A DNA stretch of 61,863 nt from Ilumatobacteraceae bacterium (GCA_022843125.1 JALHOG010000027.1:1-61863); one strand, 5' to 3'; shown: positions 1-9,563, counted from the first letter of the stretch. Made by a program: numbers and translations. The notes: a model not told the origin generated them from the letters alone.

Positions 1-1820
1 GCGTGGGGAAGGCCGAGCCGTGCGGCCACGCCCTCCGCGAGCTCGCGCACGAGCGCCGGCGCGCGCAACGACGGCACCGACGTGACCCAGGTGGGCGCGG
101 GCACCGGCGACCACGCCCGGACGAGCTCGGCGAGGGCGTCGACGAGGCGGTCGTCATAGCGGCCGTCGGTGAGGCGACCCTGGCGGACGAGCCGCCCCCA
201 GCCGCCGTCACCCCACACCGCCAGCGCGCGGCCCTCCTCGTTGCGTTCACCGTCGGGGATCTTCTTACGGCTGCCCGTGTCTCCCTCGAAGCGCATCTTG
301 CGCGGTTCGATCGGGATCGGGCGGGCGCGCAGGAACCGCTCGGCCTCGGCCACCAGCTCGACGGGCAGTTCGAGCGAGGCGCGCTGCCCGGTGCAGTTGT
401 CGCAGATGCCGCACGGTTCGGGCGCCGGGTCGTCGAGCAGCCGGGCGATGTACTGCATGCGGCAGCCGGTGGTGGCGAAGTAGTCGCGCATGGCCTGCTG
501 TTCGGCGCGGCGGGCGTCGGTGACGGCTCGGATTCGGGCCGCCGGGTACTCCCACGGCTCGTCGCTGCGCTCGAAGGTGGTGGGCCCGACGCGTCGCAAC
601 GCGCCCTCGACGTCGAGCTGCTTCACGATCAGTTCGAGCACCCCGATGCGGACGTTGAGCTGGCTCTGGGCGCGCATCAGCGACACCGGTTCGCCGGCGC
701 GCTCGAACAGCTGCACGACGTCGCGCATGAGCATCTCGTGGGCGAAGGCGCGCTCGATGAAGTAGTCCTGGATCTCTTCGTCTTCGAGGCCGCGGAGCAG
801 CACGCCGACGCTGCGCTCGAGGGCGCGGCCTGCGCGGCCGACCTGCTGGTAGTAGGCGACGGGTGAGCCGGGCGACTGGAAGTGCACGACGAAGCTGAGG
901 TCGGGCTTGTCGTATCCCATGCCGAGCGCGGTGGTGGCGACGAGCACCTTGATCTCGTTCGACTTGAGGCGTTGCTCGGCGGCGAGGCGATCGGCGTTGT
1001 CGAGCCCGCCCCAGTAGCCGTCGGCGGCGATGCCGCGGCCGCGCAACCAGTCGGCGACGTGCTGCACGTCGCGCACGGTGAGGCAGTAGACGATGCCCGA
1101 ACCCTCGAGGGTGGGGATGGTCTCGGCCAGCCACGCCAGCCGCTCGGCCTGCCGGTCGAGCGGGACGGCGCTGAGGGCGAGGCCGTCGCGCTGGAGCGGC
1201 CCGCGGAACGTGGTGAGCTCGGCGCCGAGCTGGACCGCCACGTCGTGGACGACGCGGTCGTTGGCGGTGGCGGTGCAGCCGAGGATCGGCACCGACGTGC
1301 CGGCCAGCCGGTCGACCATGCGGCCGATGCGCCGGTAGTCGGGCCGGAAGTCGTGGCCCCAGTCGGAGATGCAGTGCACCTCGTCGATCACCATCAGGCC
1401 GGGCTGGGTGCCGACAAGCGGCATCACCTTGGCGGCGAACTCGGGGTTGGCGAGCCGTTCGGGTGAGATGACGATCAGGTCGACCGTGTCGGCCGCGACG
1501 GCGTCGGCCAGCTCGTGGACGGTGGTGTTGTCGGCGGAGTTGACGGTCATGCAGCGCAGCCCGAGCCGGCTGGCGGCGTCGATCTGGTTGCGCATGAGGG
1601 CGAGCAGCGGCGAGATGAGCAGGGTGGGCCCGAGGCCCTGCTGGCGGAGCAGGTGGGTGGTGAGGAAGTAGACGGCCGACTTGCCCCACCCGGTGCGCTG
1701 GACCACGAGTACCCGGGAGCGATCGTCGACGAGTGCCTGGATCGCTTCGCGCTGCCCGTCGCGGAACGTCGCGTCGGGCCGGCCGGTGAGCATGCGCAAC
1801 GCGTCGAGCAGTGGGTCCAT
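1..1820 (-). CDS. recQ: RecQ-family ATP-dependent DNA helicase, C-terminus cut by window edge
   Basis: ATP-driven 3'-5' DNA helicase for recombination and repair. Reading from the ATG at 1820 gives MDPLLDALRMLTGRPDATFR, then the Q-motif-like FRDGQREAIQAL. The P-loop is QRTGWGKSAVYF (about residues 44-55), the Walker B/DExH is IDEVHCISDWGHDF, and motif III is GCTATA. The helicase C half has TTALGMGYDKPDL and QQVGRAGR. A Zn-binding cluster with C-x2-C-x2-C spacing (CGICDNC) follows near residue 470. The visible C-end has W-V-T-S-V-P-S, as in actinobacterial RecQ proteins carrying a PRTase-like tail. The frame stays open to base 1, so the stop lies outside the window. The start is preceded by a damage-type promoter motif with the ATG close to the expected start site, which fits a leaderless repair gene. 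Large ORFs in other frames here are shadows. Confidence 0.9.
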   Translation of the reverse strand, partial: MDPLLDALRMLTGRPDATFRDGQREAIQALVDDRSRVLVVQRTGWGKSAVYFLTTHLLRQQGLGPTLLISPLLALMRNQIDAASRLGLRCMTVNSADNTTVHELADAVAADTVDLIVISPERLANPEFAAKVMPLVGTQPGLMVIDEVHCISDWGHDFRPDYRRIGRMVDRLAGTSVPILGCTATANDRVVHDVAVQLGAELTTFRGPLQRDGLALSAVPLDRQAERLAWLAETIPTLEGSGIVYCLTVRDVQHVADWLRGRGIAADGYWGGLDNADRLAAEQRLKSNEIKVLVATTALGMGYDKPDLSFVVHFQSPGSPVAYYQQVGRAGRALERSVGVLLRGLEDEEIQDYFIERAFAHEMLMRDVVQLFERAGEPVSLMRAQSQLNVRIGVLELIVKQLDVEGALRRVGPTTFERSDEPWEYPAARIRAVTDARRAEQQAMRDYFATTGCRMQYIARLLDDPAPEPCGICDNCTGQRASLELPVELVAEAERFLRARPIPIEPRKMRFEGDTGSRKKIPDGERNEEGRALAVWGDGGWGRLVRQGRLTDGRYDDRLVDALAELVRAWSPVPAPTWVTSVPSLRAPALVRELAEGVAARLGLPH

Positions 1821-1826
1821 CCGACG

Positions 1827-1848
1827 AGCATGACAGGTGGGTGTGGCA
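1827..1848 (-). promoter_or_regulatory. TGCCACACCC-type promoter of recQ
   Basis: On the minus strand TGCCACACCC is followed, 16 bases from its first T, by CATGCT in the -10 position. The ATG of recQ lies 6 bases further on. Spacing and -35-like sequence match the motif before other genes in this window and mycobacterial recA-NDp (PafBC) promoters. The -10 is imperfect (CATGCT instead of TANNNT). Confidence 0.5.
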
Positions 1849-1929
1849 CGCCCGTCGGCGACCGGCGTCGCGCCGTGGGGGAGTGATCCCCATCCAGGTG
1901 GGTCTCGTCGACCGGCCATGATGTGGCGC

Positions 1930-4209
1930 ATGAGGTTGCGGGACCGGATTGCCGTTGCAGTGTCGTTCGTCGTGTTGGCGGGTTGTTCGTCGGGCGGTGG
2001 TGCGGCCACGCCGACCACCGGCGTTGCAGACGGCGGCTCGGCGCCGTCGACCTCGCCGTCCACGCCACAGACCACCGAGCGTGAGACCGATGGGGATGAC
2101 GCAGCCGCCCCCGTCACGGTGCCGCCCACCACCGAGCCGGCGCTGCCGGCGGTGCGGATCGAGGACACGATCGATCCGCTGGCCGACCTGCGGACCTACC
2201 AGGCGGCCCATGGGATGCTGCCGCCCGGACCCGAGGTGGGCGGCCGGTCGACCACCCCGTGGCCGGCCGACGGTGTGTGCGGGCTGTCGCTCCGCGCGAC
2301 CGACGCGAACGACGAGCCGTTCTTCAACCGGACGATCGTCGGGTGCGAGTTCACGTCGGAAGCCGCGGCGCTCGCGCACGCGCGCGAGTGGGCCGACTGG
2401 TACGCCGACGGTGTGCCCGAGGTGTACGGGCTCGCAGCGCAGACCGTCACGCCGATCACCCGTGGTGACTGGTCGGGCAGTTCCGTGGTGACCGTGCCCT
2501 GGGAGGACGACGTCCGTGTGGTCCGGTCGACGTCGATGGTGCGCCAGGTCGGCGTGCGCGTGTACCGGGTCCTCGCCGAGACGTTCATCGCACCCGGCTC
2601 GGGTGCCGACGTCGACGCCGAGGCGACGGCGCTCGCGGATCGCCAGGACGCGTTCGTGGCCTCGGTGACGATCGACCCGCTCCAGCCGGGGGCCGGCACC
2701 GCCGATGCCGCCGATCGGCTGTTGCTGCACGGCGTGTTCCCCACGTGGGACGAGTTCGACGCGATCGCCGGTGCAGAGCCCACGAGCAGTTCGTTGGTGT
2801 TCTGGGGCCGGATCGACGACCACCCGCCCACCGTCGTCGAGTCGGCATGGCGCTCCGTCAGCGTCGGTGAGGCCTCGTTGTCGGTCAGCGCCCGCCGCTA
2901 CGAGCTGCCCGGCGACGCCGCCCGGGCGGCGCGTTGGTTCGAGCTCGACTGCGGCGACGCCGCGGTCGAGCCGGTGCGGGGTGTGCCGGCCGCCTGGCGC
3001 TGCACCGTCGGTGAGGAGTCGATCGCCGTCGTGCAGCACGGTGACCGCACCTACCGGATCGTCGCGGACGCCGCCCTCCCCGGGTATGCCGGCGGCGCGG
3101 CCGTCGACGCGCTGGCGGTGGCGCTCGAGTCGCGGCTCGCCGAGTTCGGCCTCGACACCGGTCCGGAGGAGCTGGTCGGGGTCGACGCCGAGTTCGCTGA
3201 TGGCCTGCCGGTGCGGCCCGATCTGCTCCCGGACTTGTCGTCGGTCGAGGCGGCGGCCGACTACGCCTTGGCGTCGGTCACGTTCGACGCCGATCCTGCG
3301 ACCGGTCTGGTGCAGGTGTCTGGCGACTACGAGCTCGTCGCCGCGAGCTTCATCGACGGTGGCCGGTTCGACGTGCGCCTGTACCTCGGTGCGGTCGACG
3401 CCGATCTGACGCGTCGCTACTCGGGTGCGGTCGCCCCGCTCGAGTTCCCGACCGACCGGTGGGCGCCCAACGACTTCGTGCTCGAGTCCGCCGGCCCCGG
3501 TGACAGTTCCTCGTACCGTCCGTTCTGGTCGCGACGGGTGGGCGACGTGATCGTCGTCGTCTTCACCTCGACCGGCCAGTCGCAACCTTCGTCGGAGCGC
3601 ATCGCCCCGCTCATCCAGCCGGTCCTCGACCGCGTCGAAGCCCACGTGGCCGGACTGGGTCCGGTCGCCGCCCCGTCGACCGACGACATCGATCTGATCG
3701 TCGCCGCTCGTGCGGCCGAGCTCATGCGGAGTCAGCCATCGAACGCGTACCTCACGATGGTCCGGGTGATGCGCGCGGCCGGCCAGCCGATCGCCACCTC
3801 GCCCGCCGGTGCCGTGGCCGATTGGTGGGTCGAGTTCATCGGAGAAGCGACCGCGGACGGCTCCAGGATCGTGCTGGGCCCGCCCGATGGTCAGCAGCGC
3901 ATCGTCCGCTTCGAGACCGAGGAGCAGGCCGAGGCGTTCCTGCAGCAGGTGCCCGGCTGGTCGGCGACGGCAGCCCAGCCGACGGGCGAGGAGGGCATCG
4001 CCGGATGGGTGCCGTCGGCCGACGGTCAGCGTGGGGTGTTCGCCACCCGCCTGGGCAGCTGGGTGTTCCTGATGGAGGACCGATCGATGCGGATCGAGCC
4101 GCAGGCCTTCGACGACGAGGGCAATCCGATCGAGCCCCGGACGACGCGCGACTTCGCCGACTCGTGGGCCGACGACATCTGGCAGAGCGGACTGGCGTCT
4201 AGCCCCTGA
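1930..4209 (+). CDS. large secreted lipoprotein of unknown function
   Basis: Predicted 759-residue exported lipoprotein. The ATG at 1930 gives a charged n-region (MRLRD), a hydrophobic stretch and the lipobox VVLAGC, so Cys20 or so should be acylated and the protein anchored on the outer face of the membrane. A Ser/Thr/Pro-rich linker of about 55 residues follows, then a long soluble region with no motif I recognise. An upstream in-frame ATG at 1918 would put four residues before this signal peptide and is less likely. It is monocistronic and ends against a convergent gene, with an inverted repeat between the two. The substrate is unknown. Confidence 0.8.
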   Translation: MRLRDRIAVAVSFVVLAGCSSGGGAATPTTGVADGGSAPSTSPSTPQTTERETDGDDAAAPVTVPPTTEPALPAVRIEDTIDPLADLRTYQAAHGMLPPGPEVGGRSTTPWPADGVCGLSLRATDANDEPFFNRTIVGCEFTSEAAALAHAREWADWYADGVPEVYGLAAQTVTPITRGDWSGSSVVTVPWEDDVRVVRSTSMVRQVGVRVYRVLAETFIAPGSGADVDAEATALADRQDAFVASVTIDPLQPGAGTADAADRLLLHGVFPTWDEFDAIAGAEPTSSSLVFWGRIDDHPPTVVESAWRSVSVGEASLSVSARRYELPGDAARAARWFELDCGDAAVEPVRGVPAAWRCTVGEESIAVVQHGDRTYRIVADAALPGYAGGAAVDALAVALESRLAEFGLDTGPEELVGVDAEFADGLPVRPDLLPDLSSVEAAADYALASVTFDADPATGLVQVSGDYELVAASFIDGGRFDVRLYLGAVDADLTRRYSGAVAPLEFPTDRWAPNDFVLESAGPGDSSSYRPFWSRRVGDVIVVVFTSTGQSQPSSERIAPLIQPVLDRVEAHVAGLGPVAAPSTDDIDLIVAARAAELMRSQPSNAYLTMVRVMRAAGQPIATSPAGAVADWWVEFIGEATADGSRIVLGPPDGQQRIVRFETEEQAEAFLQQVPGWSATAAQPTGEEGIAGWVPSADGQRGVFATRLGSWVFLMEDRSMRIEPQAFDDEGNPIEPRTTRDFADSWADDIWQSGLASSP

Positions 4210-4268
4210 CCCCGTTCTGGTCACCGAAGCGGGGTGACACCCCCGCGGATTGGTGACAAGAACGGGGT
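4209..4268. repeat. intergenic palindromic repeat, copy 1 (CCCGTTC family)
   Basis: Inverted repeat with arms ACCCCGTTCTGGTCACC (4209-4225) and GGTGACAAGAACGGGGT (4252-4268) around a GC-rich loop. It fills the gap between two convergent genes and could end transcription from both sides, although there is no clear T-run. Related copies lie at 8590, 11875, 13081 and 15176. Confidence 0.75.
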
Positions 4269-4277
4269 TGGTGGGGG

Positions 4278-5546
4278 TCAGCGGGACTGGAAGATGACGT
4301 CGTCGGGGGCGGCGGCGGTGATCGGCTCGCCGCCCGCGAACACCTCGTCGAGGAACTGCAGCACGTAGGTGACGGTGAGCTCGTTGGCGCGGGCGATGTC
4401 GATGTCGCCGTCGAGGCAGCCTTCTTGCGCGAACTGATCGATGAGGTCGATGACGACCTGGGGGACACCCTCGCGCAGCGGCACCGTTTCCTGATACGCA
4501 CACACGTCCGTGAACGTCTCGTGCTCCCCGGCCACGAGTTCGATGCGATAGGCGGGTGTCACCGTCGAGAGCTCCCAGAGGCGAGTGACGTTCGGGTCGA
4601 CCGGCGTCGTGATGTCGTCGGTTCCGACGATCACCATGAGGGGCACCGTGATGCTCGCCAGCAACTCGTCGGTGAGGGTCGGACCGACCGCCGGGGCGAG
4701 CGGGATGATCGCGTCGACGCGATCGTCTGGTGCGAGCTCGCCGACCTCGTTGGTGACGCCGGTCGCCATGGCGATCGACGTGAAGCCACCGAGGGAGTGA
4801 CCGGTGACGACGACCTGTTCAGGGTCGACCGTCGCCGCATATGCGCCGGCGGTCGGATGGGCGGGGTCGACGAACGCGTCGATCAGTCTGCGGACGTCGT
4901 TCGGCCGGTTGAAGGCGTTCTCCTCCGGGGACGCGTTCGCGCCGGAGATGCGCTCGACGGATGTGTTGCCGGTGTGGTCGGCCGAGACGACGACGTAGCC
5001 GTGGCTGGCGAGCGCTTCGGTGTAGGCGGAGTGGATGTAGCGCAGTGCACCGCTGCCGTGCGAGTAGACGATGAGGGGAAACGGTCCGGGCCCGATCGCG
5101 TCGGCCGTCGCGGTGACGGCGTTGGGTGAGTCGTAGTACGCCGTGGGCAGGAACGAGTAACGGTGCGGTACGGGTGCTTCGATCGCGTCGAAGTCGCCGA
5201 TCGGGAACCAGACCTCGACGGTGAGTGGCCGCACACCGGCCGGATCGTCGATCGTGATCGTGGTGGCACCCACCTGATACTCGCCGAACCCGATCAGTTC
5301 GAGTTCGGGTGCAGCGGCAGTCGTCGGCGGGGCGGTGGTGGGCGGTGCCGTGGTCGGGGGTGCGGTGGTGGGTGCCGGTGCCGTGGTGGCCGGCACCGTG
5401 GTGGCGGGAGCGGAGTTGACCGGTGCGGTCTCCGCCGTGGTGACGCCGGCCGCAGCAGTGTCGTCGGCGCCTTCCCCGTCATCCGACGAACATCCGGCCG
5501 CCACGAGGGCAGCGACGAGCACGACTCCGAACCACTTCGAACGCAT
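4278..5546 (-). CDS. secreted alpha/beta hydrolase lipoprotein (PAF-acetylhydrolase/dienelactone-hydrolase type)
   Basis: Predicted extracellular serine esterase or lipase. The signal peptide ends in the lipobox LVAAGC. A long Ala-Pro-Thr linker with TTAPP repeats follows (about residues 45-85), then an alpha/beta-hydrolase fold. It has the oxyanion-hole segment VYSHGSG, the nucleophile elbow GHSLGG, an acid in GTDD and a catalytic His in GEHETF. This order and the insertion pattern resemble the platelet-activating-factor acetylhydrolase/dlh group. The natural substrate cannot be read from sequence. The ATG at 5546 is chosen because MRSKW gives a normal signal-peptide start; an ATG at 5555 is also in frame. 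It is convergent with the upstream lipoprotein and probably monocistronic. Confidence 0.85.
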   Translation of the reverse strand: MRSKWFGVVLVAALVAAGCSSDDGEGADDTAAAGVTTAETAPVNSAPATTVPATTAPAPTTAPPTTAPPTTAPPTTAAAPELELIGFGEYQVGATTITIDDPAGVRPLTVEVWFPIGDFDAIEAPVPHRYSFLPTAYYDSPNAVTATADAIGPGPFPLIVYSHGSGALRYIHSAYTEALASHGYVVVSADHTGNTSVERISGANASPEENAFNRPNDVRRLIDAFVDPAHPTAGAYAATVDPEQVVVTGHSLGGFTSIAMATGVTNEVGELAPDDRVDAIIPLAPAVGPTLTDELLASITVPLMVIVGTDDITTPVDPNVTRLWELSTVTPAYRIELVAGEHETFTDVCAYQETVPLREGVPQVVIDLIDQFAQEGCLDGDIDIARANELTVTYVLQFLDEVFAGGEPITAAAPDDVIFQSR

Positions 5547-5591
5547 GGCGGGCATTGTGACAGCGTCCCGCCCGCGCCGTCCGGTCGGGCG

Positions 5592-6299
5592 TCAGGTGCC
5601 GAGGCGGCGGCGGAGCTCGACGTAGACCTCGTGGCCGGCGAGTTCGGTGAGTTCGTCGCGCAGCGAGTCGACGACGCGCTCGCCGCCGGAGTAGGCCTCG
5701 CCGCCGTCATCGCGCTCGGTGCAGCACCACGCCATCGTGGTGCCGTGCTCGCCCCAGTCGGCCCGCGACCAGCGGCGGACGGTGGCCCGCTCGAGCTCGC
5801 GGTCAGGTGTGTCGTCGATCGTCTCCCAGTCGATGCGCAGCGGGAGTTGCCAGCACACCGACGGCTTCCACTCGGTGGGTGATTCGCCGGCGGCGAGCGC
5901 GGCGATGTGGAGCGCGCACCCCTCGCCACCGGCGAAGCCGGGGCGGTTGAGGAACACGCAGGCGCCGTCGACGACGCGGGTGTGGGTGCGGTCGGCGTCT
6001 CCGAAGATGCCGGTGAGCGTGCCGTCGGCGTCGCGCTCGTTGCCCGCCGCGTGGTGCTGCCACTCGTCGGGGGTGAGCAGCGAGGCGTAGGCGGCGACGT
6101 TCATCGATTCGGCCTCGCCGGCGGGGCCGTCGCCGAAGTGAGCGCCGAGCGAGCAGCACCCCTGGTTCAGCTCGGGCGCCGATCGATCGAGGATGCCCTG
6201 GCAGCCATTGCCGAACAGGCAGGTCCAGTTCGATTCGAGGAACGCCCGCTCGAACCGCCACACCGTGTCGGGCCGGGTGATCTCGATGAAGTCGCTCAC
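5592..6299 (-). CDS. cysteine-rich protein, possible Zn/Fe-S binding (YkgJ/DUF3109-like)
   Basis: Soluble 235-residue protein with conserved-looking cysteines. There is a CLFGNGCQG pair near residue 27, GCCSLG near 48, single Cys residues in CVFLNRP and GCALH, one in VCWQLPLR, and an ACWCC-like pair (MAWCCTE) near 190. The Cys spacing and the CCSLGAHF segment recall the YkgJ/DUF3109 zinc- or iron-cluster families, but I cannot fix the family by eye. No signal peptide or membrane segment. It stands alone between the hydrolase and the cupin gene. Confidence 0.6.
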   Translation of the reverse strand: MSDFIEITRPDTVWRFERAFLESNWTCLFGNGCQGILDRSAPELNQGCCSLGAHFGDGPAGEAESMNVAAYASLLTPDEWQHHAAGNERDADGTLTGIFGDADRTHTRVVDGACVFLNRPGFAGGEGCALHIAALAAGESPTEWKPSVCWQLPLRIDWETIDDTPDRELERATVRRWSRADWGEHGTTMAWCCTERDDGGEAYSGGERVVDSLRDELTELAGHEVYVELRRRLGT

Positions 6300-6339
6300 C
6301 CCGCTGGAGGGTACCGAGCGCCGGGTCGGACCGAGGCGG

Positions 6340-7029
6340 TCAGTCGGCGACGGTGACGTACGCCTTGCGGACGGTCTCGTGGACCACCCAGCGGCCGGTG
6401 GTGCCCGACGGGGTGAGGATCATCGCGCCCGGCACGAGCTCGAACGAGGGGCCGCTGTCGAGGTGGAGGGTGGCGCGGCCCGACAGGACGCAGAACACCT
6501 CCTGGTAGCCGTCGCGGCTGAACGGGAACTCGCCGGGCGTGCACGCCCACACACCGACGTCGAGGTTGCCGTGCTCCCAGAGCGACATCGACGACTCGAC
6601 GGGCGATCCGGCGATGACGGTCGGCCGCGGGGTGCCGGCGCCGAGGTCGACCGTGTGCACGTTGGGGAGGTGGGTGGGCACACCGGGGCTGCTGGGGCGG
6701 TGGTCGATGACGTACATCTTGCGGACGGTCTGGTGGATGTCCCAGTGGTGGTCCCAGTTGCGCGGTGTGGTCCACAGCGTCCCGGGCGCGATGTCGTAGC
6801 TGCCGTCGGGTCCGTCGTGGGTGATCGTGACGCGCCCGCTGACCATGAACATCGCCTCGTCGAGGTCGCGTTCGCCGACGTCGCAGCTGCCCGGCGTGCA
6901 CTCCCAGATGCCGATCTCGACGTCACCCGTGAGGAACGCCCAGTCGGAGGTGACGGCCCGGTTCGGTTCGGCCGGATCGATCGGTCCGGTCGGCAGCAGC
7001 GGCGTGTCGAGGATCGAGGTCGTGTACAT
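6340..7029 (-). CDS. two-domain cupin protein (DUF861-like)
   Basis: A 229-residue protein made of two similar cupin_3-type halves. Each half has the pattern W-x-C/A-C-T-P-G, an EAMFMVSGR or EVFCVLSGR strand, and a VRKxYV end strand. The fold is that of ureidoglycine aminohydrolase-like and mannose-isomerase-like cupins. Metal-binding His residues are sparse, so catalysis is uncertain. The ATG at 7029 lies 13 bases after the stop of the MFS gene, so the two are probably cotranscribed. A role linked to export of a small molecule is possible but unproven. Confidence 0.75.
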   Translation of the reverse strand: MYTTSILDTPLLPTGPIDPAEPNRAVTSDWAFLTGDVEIGIWECTPGSCDVGERDLDEAMFMVSGRVTITHDGPDGSYDIAPGTLWTTPRNWDHHWDIHQTVRKMYVIDHRPSSPGVPTHLPNVHTVDLGAGTPRPTVIAGSPVESSMSLWEHGNLDVGVWACTPGEFPFSRDGYQEVFCVLSGRATLHLDSGPSFELVPGAMILTPSGTTGRWVVHETVRKAYVTVAD

Positions 7030-7042
7030 CGCCGTCAGTGTG

Positions 7043-8554
7043 TCACGCGGTTGGTGATGCGTTTCGTGCCGCGAGACCGTTCGCCCGAACCTGACGCCAG
7101 AGGGCGGCGGCGGAGGCGATGCAGGCGAGCGCGATCGCGCCGCAGAACGCGAGCACCCAGGTGAAGCCGTCGCGGATGGCGTCGAGCGTCGGGCCGGAGG
7201 CCGACACGTCCTCACCGCGCAGGACGCTGCGGACCACCTCGACGTCGCCGACCTGACGATCGACCACGAGCAGGATGATCGCGCCGCCGGCGGCGACGGC
7301 GAACGTGATGCAGATCGTGCGGATGAACTGGTGGGCGCTGTTGACGCGTCCCATCTCGGCGGGGTCGGCGGTCGATTGCATGAGGGTGAGGCCCGACGTG
7401 GTGACGAAGCCGATCGACACACCGATCAGCGTGAACGCAGCGAACACGAGCGGCACCGGCCAGGTGAACGCCACGGCGACGCCCGCGAACACCGTGGAGG
7501 GGAGCAGCAGGGTCGAACCGGTGAGGATCGTGTCCGACTCGTGGAGCCGGTCGAGGAGGCGGCTGACGAGGAATGCGGCGGTGGTCCAGCCGACGGTGAG
7601 GAACACGACGGAGAACGCGGCGAACGACTCGGACCGGCCGCGGCTGGTCTGCATGTAGAGCGGCAGGTAGTTGTCGGCGGCGAGGCCGGCGATGAGGACG
7701 AGGCCGGCGGTGACGTGGATCCGACGGAGCGGGAAGCGGGTGAGGTGGGTGCGCTCGACGAGTGGGTGGGCGGCGCGCCCCGAGTGGGCCCAGTAGGCGG
7801 CGCCGGCGGCGATCGTGGCGGCGGTCGCGGCGCCGGCGAGCCACCACCGCACGCCGACCTGTGACACCGCGACGAGCGCGGCGCCGACGAGGACGCTGAC
7901 GAGCGCGATGCCGCGCACGTCGAGGACGATCCGGTGCTGCGACGAGCGTGCGGTCGGGAGCCGGCTCCATCCGGCGGCGAGGGCGAGCGCGGTGATCGGG
8001 ACCTGGATGACGAAGATCATCCGCCAGTCGGCGAGCGCGAGTAGCCCGGCGGTGATCACCGGTCCGCCGAACCCCATCGTCCCCCACACGAGCGAGGTGG
8101 CGGCGAAGGCGCGCGGTCGCAGGCGCGCCGGGTAGGTGAGACCGACCGCCGCGTACACGACCGAGATGACGAGCCCGCCGCCGATGCCCTGCAGGGCGCG
8201 GGTGATCACGAGCACGGTCATGTTCGGCGCGGCGGCGGCGAGCGCGCTCGTGACGACGAACCAGAGGCCGGTGACGCGGAAGGTCCGCCGCACCCCGATC
8301 GCGTCGATGATCGGCCCGCCGGTGACGCCTGCGACGGCCGATGTGGCGAGGAACGCGGTGATCACCCACGGGAGGAGGGCGACGTCGCCGAGGTCGTCGG
8401 CGATCGAGGGCAGCGCGGCCACCAGCGCCAGCCCGTCGAACGCCGCGATCGCCATGACCGTGAGGATCGAGAGCGTGACCGGCAGGTAGGCGGGTGACCA
8501 GATCCCGCCGGGTGGCGCGTCGTCCACCGATGCCTCGACCTGCTCCGACGTCAC
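7043..8554 (-). CDS. MFS drug/solute exporter (DHA2-like)
   Basis: Integral membrane transporter of the major facilitator superfamily, about 500 residues and roughly 12-14 hydrophobic helices. The first helix runs into DGLALVAALPSIADDLG, typical of drug:H+ antiporters. ITRALQGIGGGLV carries the DHA motif-C-like Gly run. The GTG at 8554 (MTSEQVEASVDD) is chosen; a TTG at 8563 extends it by three residues. It is followed at 13 bases by the double-cupin gene. The substrate is unknown. Confidence 0.85.
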   Translation of the reverse strand: MTSEQVEASVDDAPPGGIWSPAYLPVTLSILTVMAIAAFDGLALVAALPSIADDLGDVALLPWVITAFLATSAVAGVTGGPIIDAIGVRRTFRVTGLWFVVTSALAAAAPNMTVLVITRALQGIGGGLVISVVYAAVGLTYPARLRPRAFAATSLVWGTMGFGGPVITAGLLALADWRMIFVIQVPITALALAAGWSRLPTARSSQHRIVLDVRGIALVSVLVGAALVAVSQVGVRWWLAGAATAATIAAGAAYWAHSGRAAHPLVERTHLTRFPLRRIHVTAGLVLIAGLAADNYLPLYMQTSRGRSESFAAFSVVFLTVGWTTAAFLVSRLLDRLHESDTILTGSTLLLPSTVFAGVAVAFTWPVPLVFAAFTLIGVSIGFVTTSGLTLMQSTADPAEMGRVNSAHQFIRTICITFAVAAGGAIILLVVDRQVGDVEVVRSVLRGEDVSASGPTLDAIRDGFTWVLAFCGAIALACIASAAALWRQVRANGLAARNASPTA

Positions 8555-8589
8555 CGCCCGCAACCTACCCCCGGGTGCTCACCCCCCAT

Positions 8590-8612
8590 CCCGTATTGGT
8601 GACCAGAACGGG
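8590..8612. repeat. palindromic repeat, short copy 2 (CCCGTTC family)
   Basis: Shortened relative of the intergenic repeat: CCCGT, then GGTGACC, then ACGGG. It sits directly after the stop of the following leftward oxidoreductase gene and probably forms a small 3'-end hairpin. Confidence 0.5.
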
Positions 8613-9563
8613 TCAGGGGAGGTGGGGGGCGACCACGATCTTGCCGCGGGCGTCGCCGGCGCGGAGGCGGCGCAGGGCGTCGGGCACCTCTTCGAGGGTG
8701 CAGACCCGGTCGACGATGGGGTTGACGTCACCGCCGGCGATCATCGCGCCGAGGCGAGCGAGGTCGGCCGGGTCGCTCGGCTTCCACCGCACGTTCGCGA
8801 TCCGACCACCGCCGACCACGGCGGCGCGCGCGTAGCCGGCGAGGTTGCGAGCAACGAGCGCGAACCGTCCGTCGGGGGCGAGCACACGGCGGTAGGCGAG
8901 CGGGCTGCGGTTGGCGGCCACGTCGAGCACGAGGTCGAAGCGGTCGGGCAGACGGGTGCAGTCGGTGGTGGTGTGGTCGACGACGTGGTCGGCGCCGCAC
9001 GCCCGCAGGAGCTGGTGTTTGGCGGCCGCGTCGACGGCGGTGACCTCGGCGCCCCATGCCTTCGCGATCTGGATCGCGAACGGTCCGACGCACCCGCCGG
9101 CCCCGTTGATCAGCACACGGGCTCCGGCTGCCACGTCGCCGTGGCGGGTGAGGCCCTGGAGCGCGAGGAGGCCCGAGTGCGGTGTGCAGGCGGCCTGCTC
9201 GAAGGTGATCCCGTCGGGCTTGGGCGAGAGCGCCGTCGCCCGCGCGACCACCTGCTCCGCGAACGCGCCGAACCTGCCGAACACGTCGCCCCACACCGCG
9301 TCGCCGGGCGCGAACGTGGTCACGTCGGGGCCGACCGCTTCCACCACGCCGGCCACGTCGCTGCCGAGCTGCGGTCGGCGGGGCCGGGTGGCGCCGGTTC
9401 CCAGCCGTGCGATCGGCGGCCGGCCGAGTGCGACGTCGAGGTCGGCGGTGTTGAGCGAGCTGGCCTCCACCCGCACGAGCACCTCGCCGTTGCCGGGCGT
9501 CGGTGTGGGCAGCTCGGCGAGATACGGCCACTCCCGGTAGCGGTGACGGACGATGGCGCGCAT
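8613..9563 (-). CDS. zinc-independent MDR oxidoreductase (quinone reductase-like)
   Basis: NAD(P)H-dependent medium-chain reductase of about 316 residues. It has the N-terminal GroES-like fold (VRVEASSLNTADLDV, GSDVAGVVEAVG, FAPGDAVWG) and the Rossmann signature INGAGGCVGPFAIQIAKAWG. The catalytic-zinc Cys and the structural zinc lobe are absent, as in QOR-type enzymes. The start overlaps the stop of the upstream paralogue in a TGATG, so the two are translationally coupled and may act on related substrates. Both are probably controlled by the divergent TetR gene. Confidence 0.85.
   Translation of the reverse strand: MRAIVRHRYREWPYLAELPTPTPGNGEVLVRVEASSLNTADLDVALGRPPIARLGTGATRPRRPQLGSDVAGVVEAVGPDVTTFAPGDAVWGDVFGRFGAFAEQVVARATALSPKPDGITFEQAACTPHSGLLALQGLTRHGDVAAGARVLINGAGGCVGPFAIQIAKAWGAEVTAVDAAAKHQLLRACGADHVVDHTTTDCTRLPDRFDLVLDVAANRSPLAYRRVLAPDGRFALVARNLAGYARAAVVGGGRIANVRWKPSDPADLARLGAMIAGGDVNPIVDRVCTLEEVPDALRRLRAGDARGKIVVAPHLP

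Noticed and set aside
265..4503. 1412-codon open frame on the minus strand
   Set aside because: Arg/His/Pro-rich shadow of recQ and of the rightward lipoprotein gene in a GC-rich genome; no domain, and it crosses two well-supported genes.
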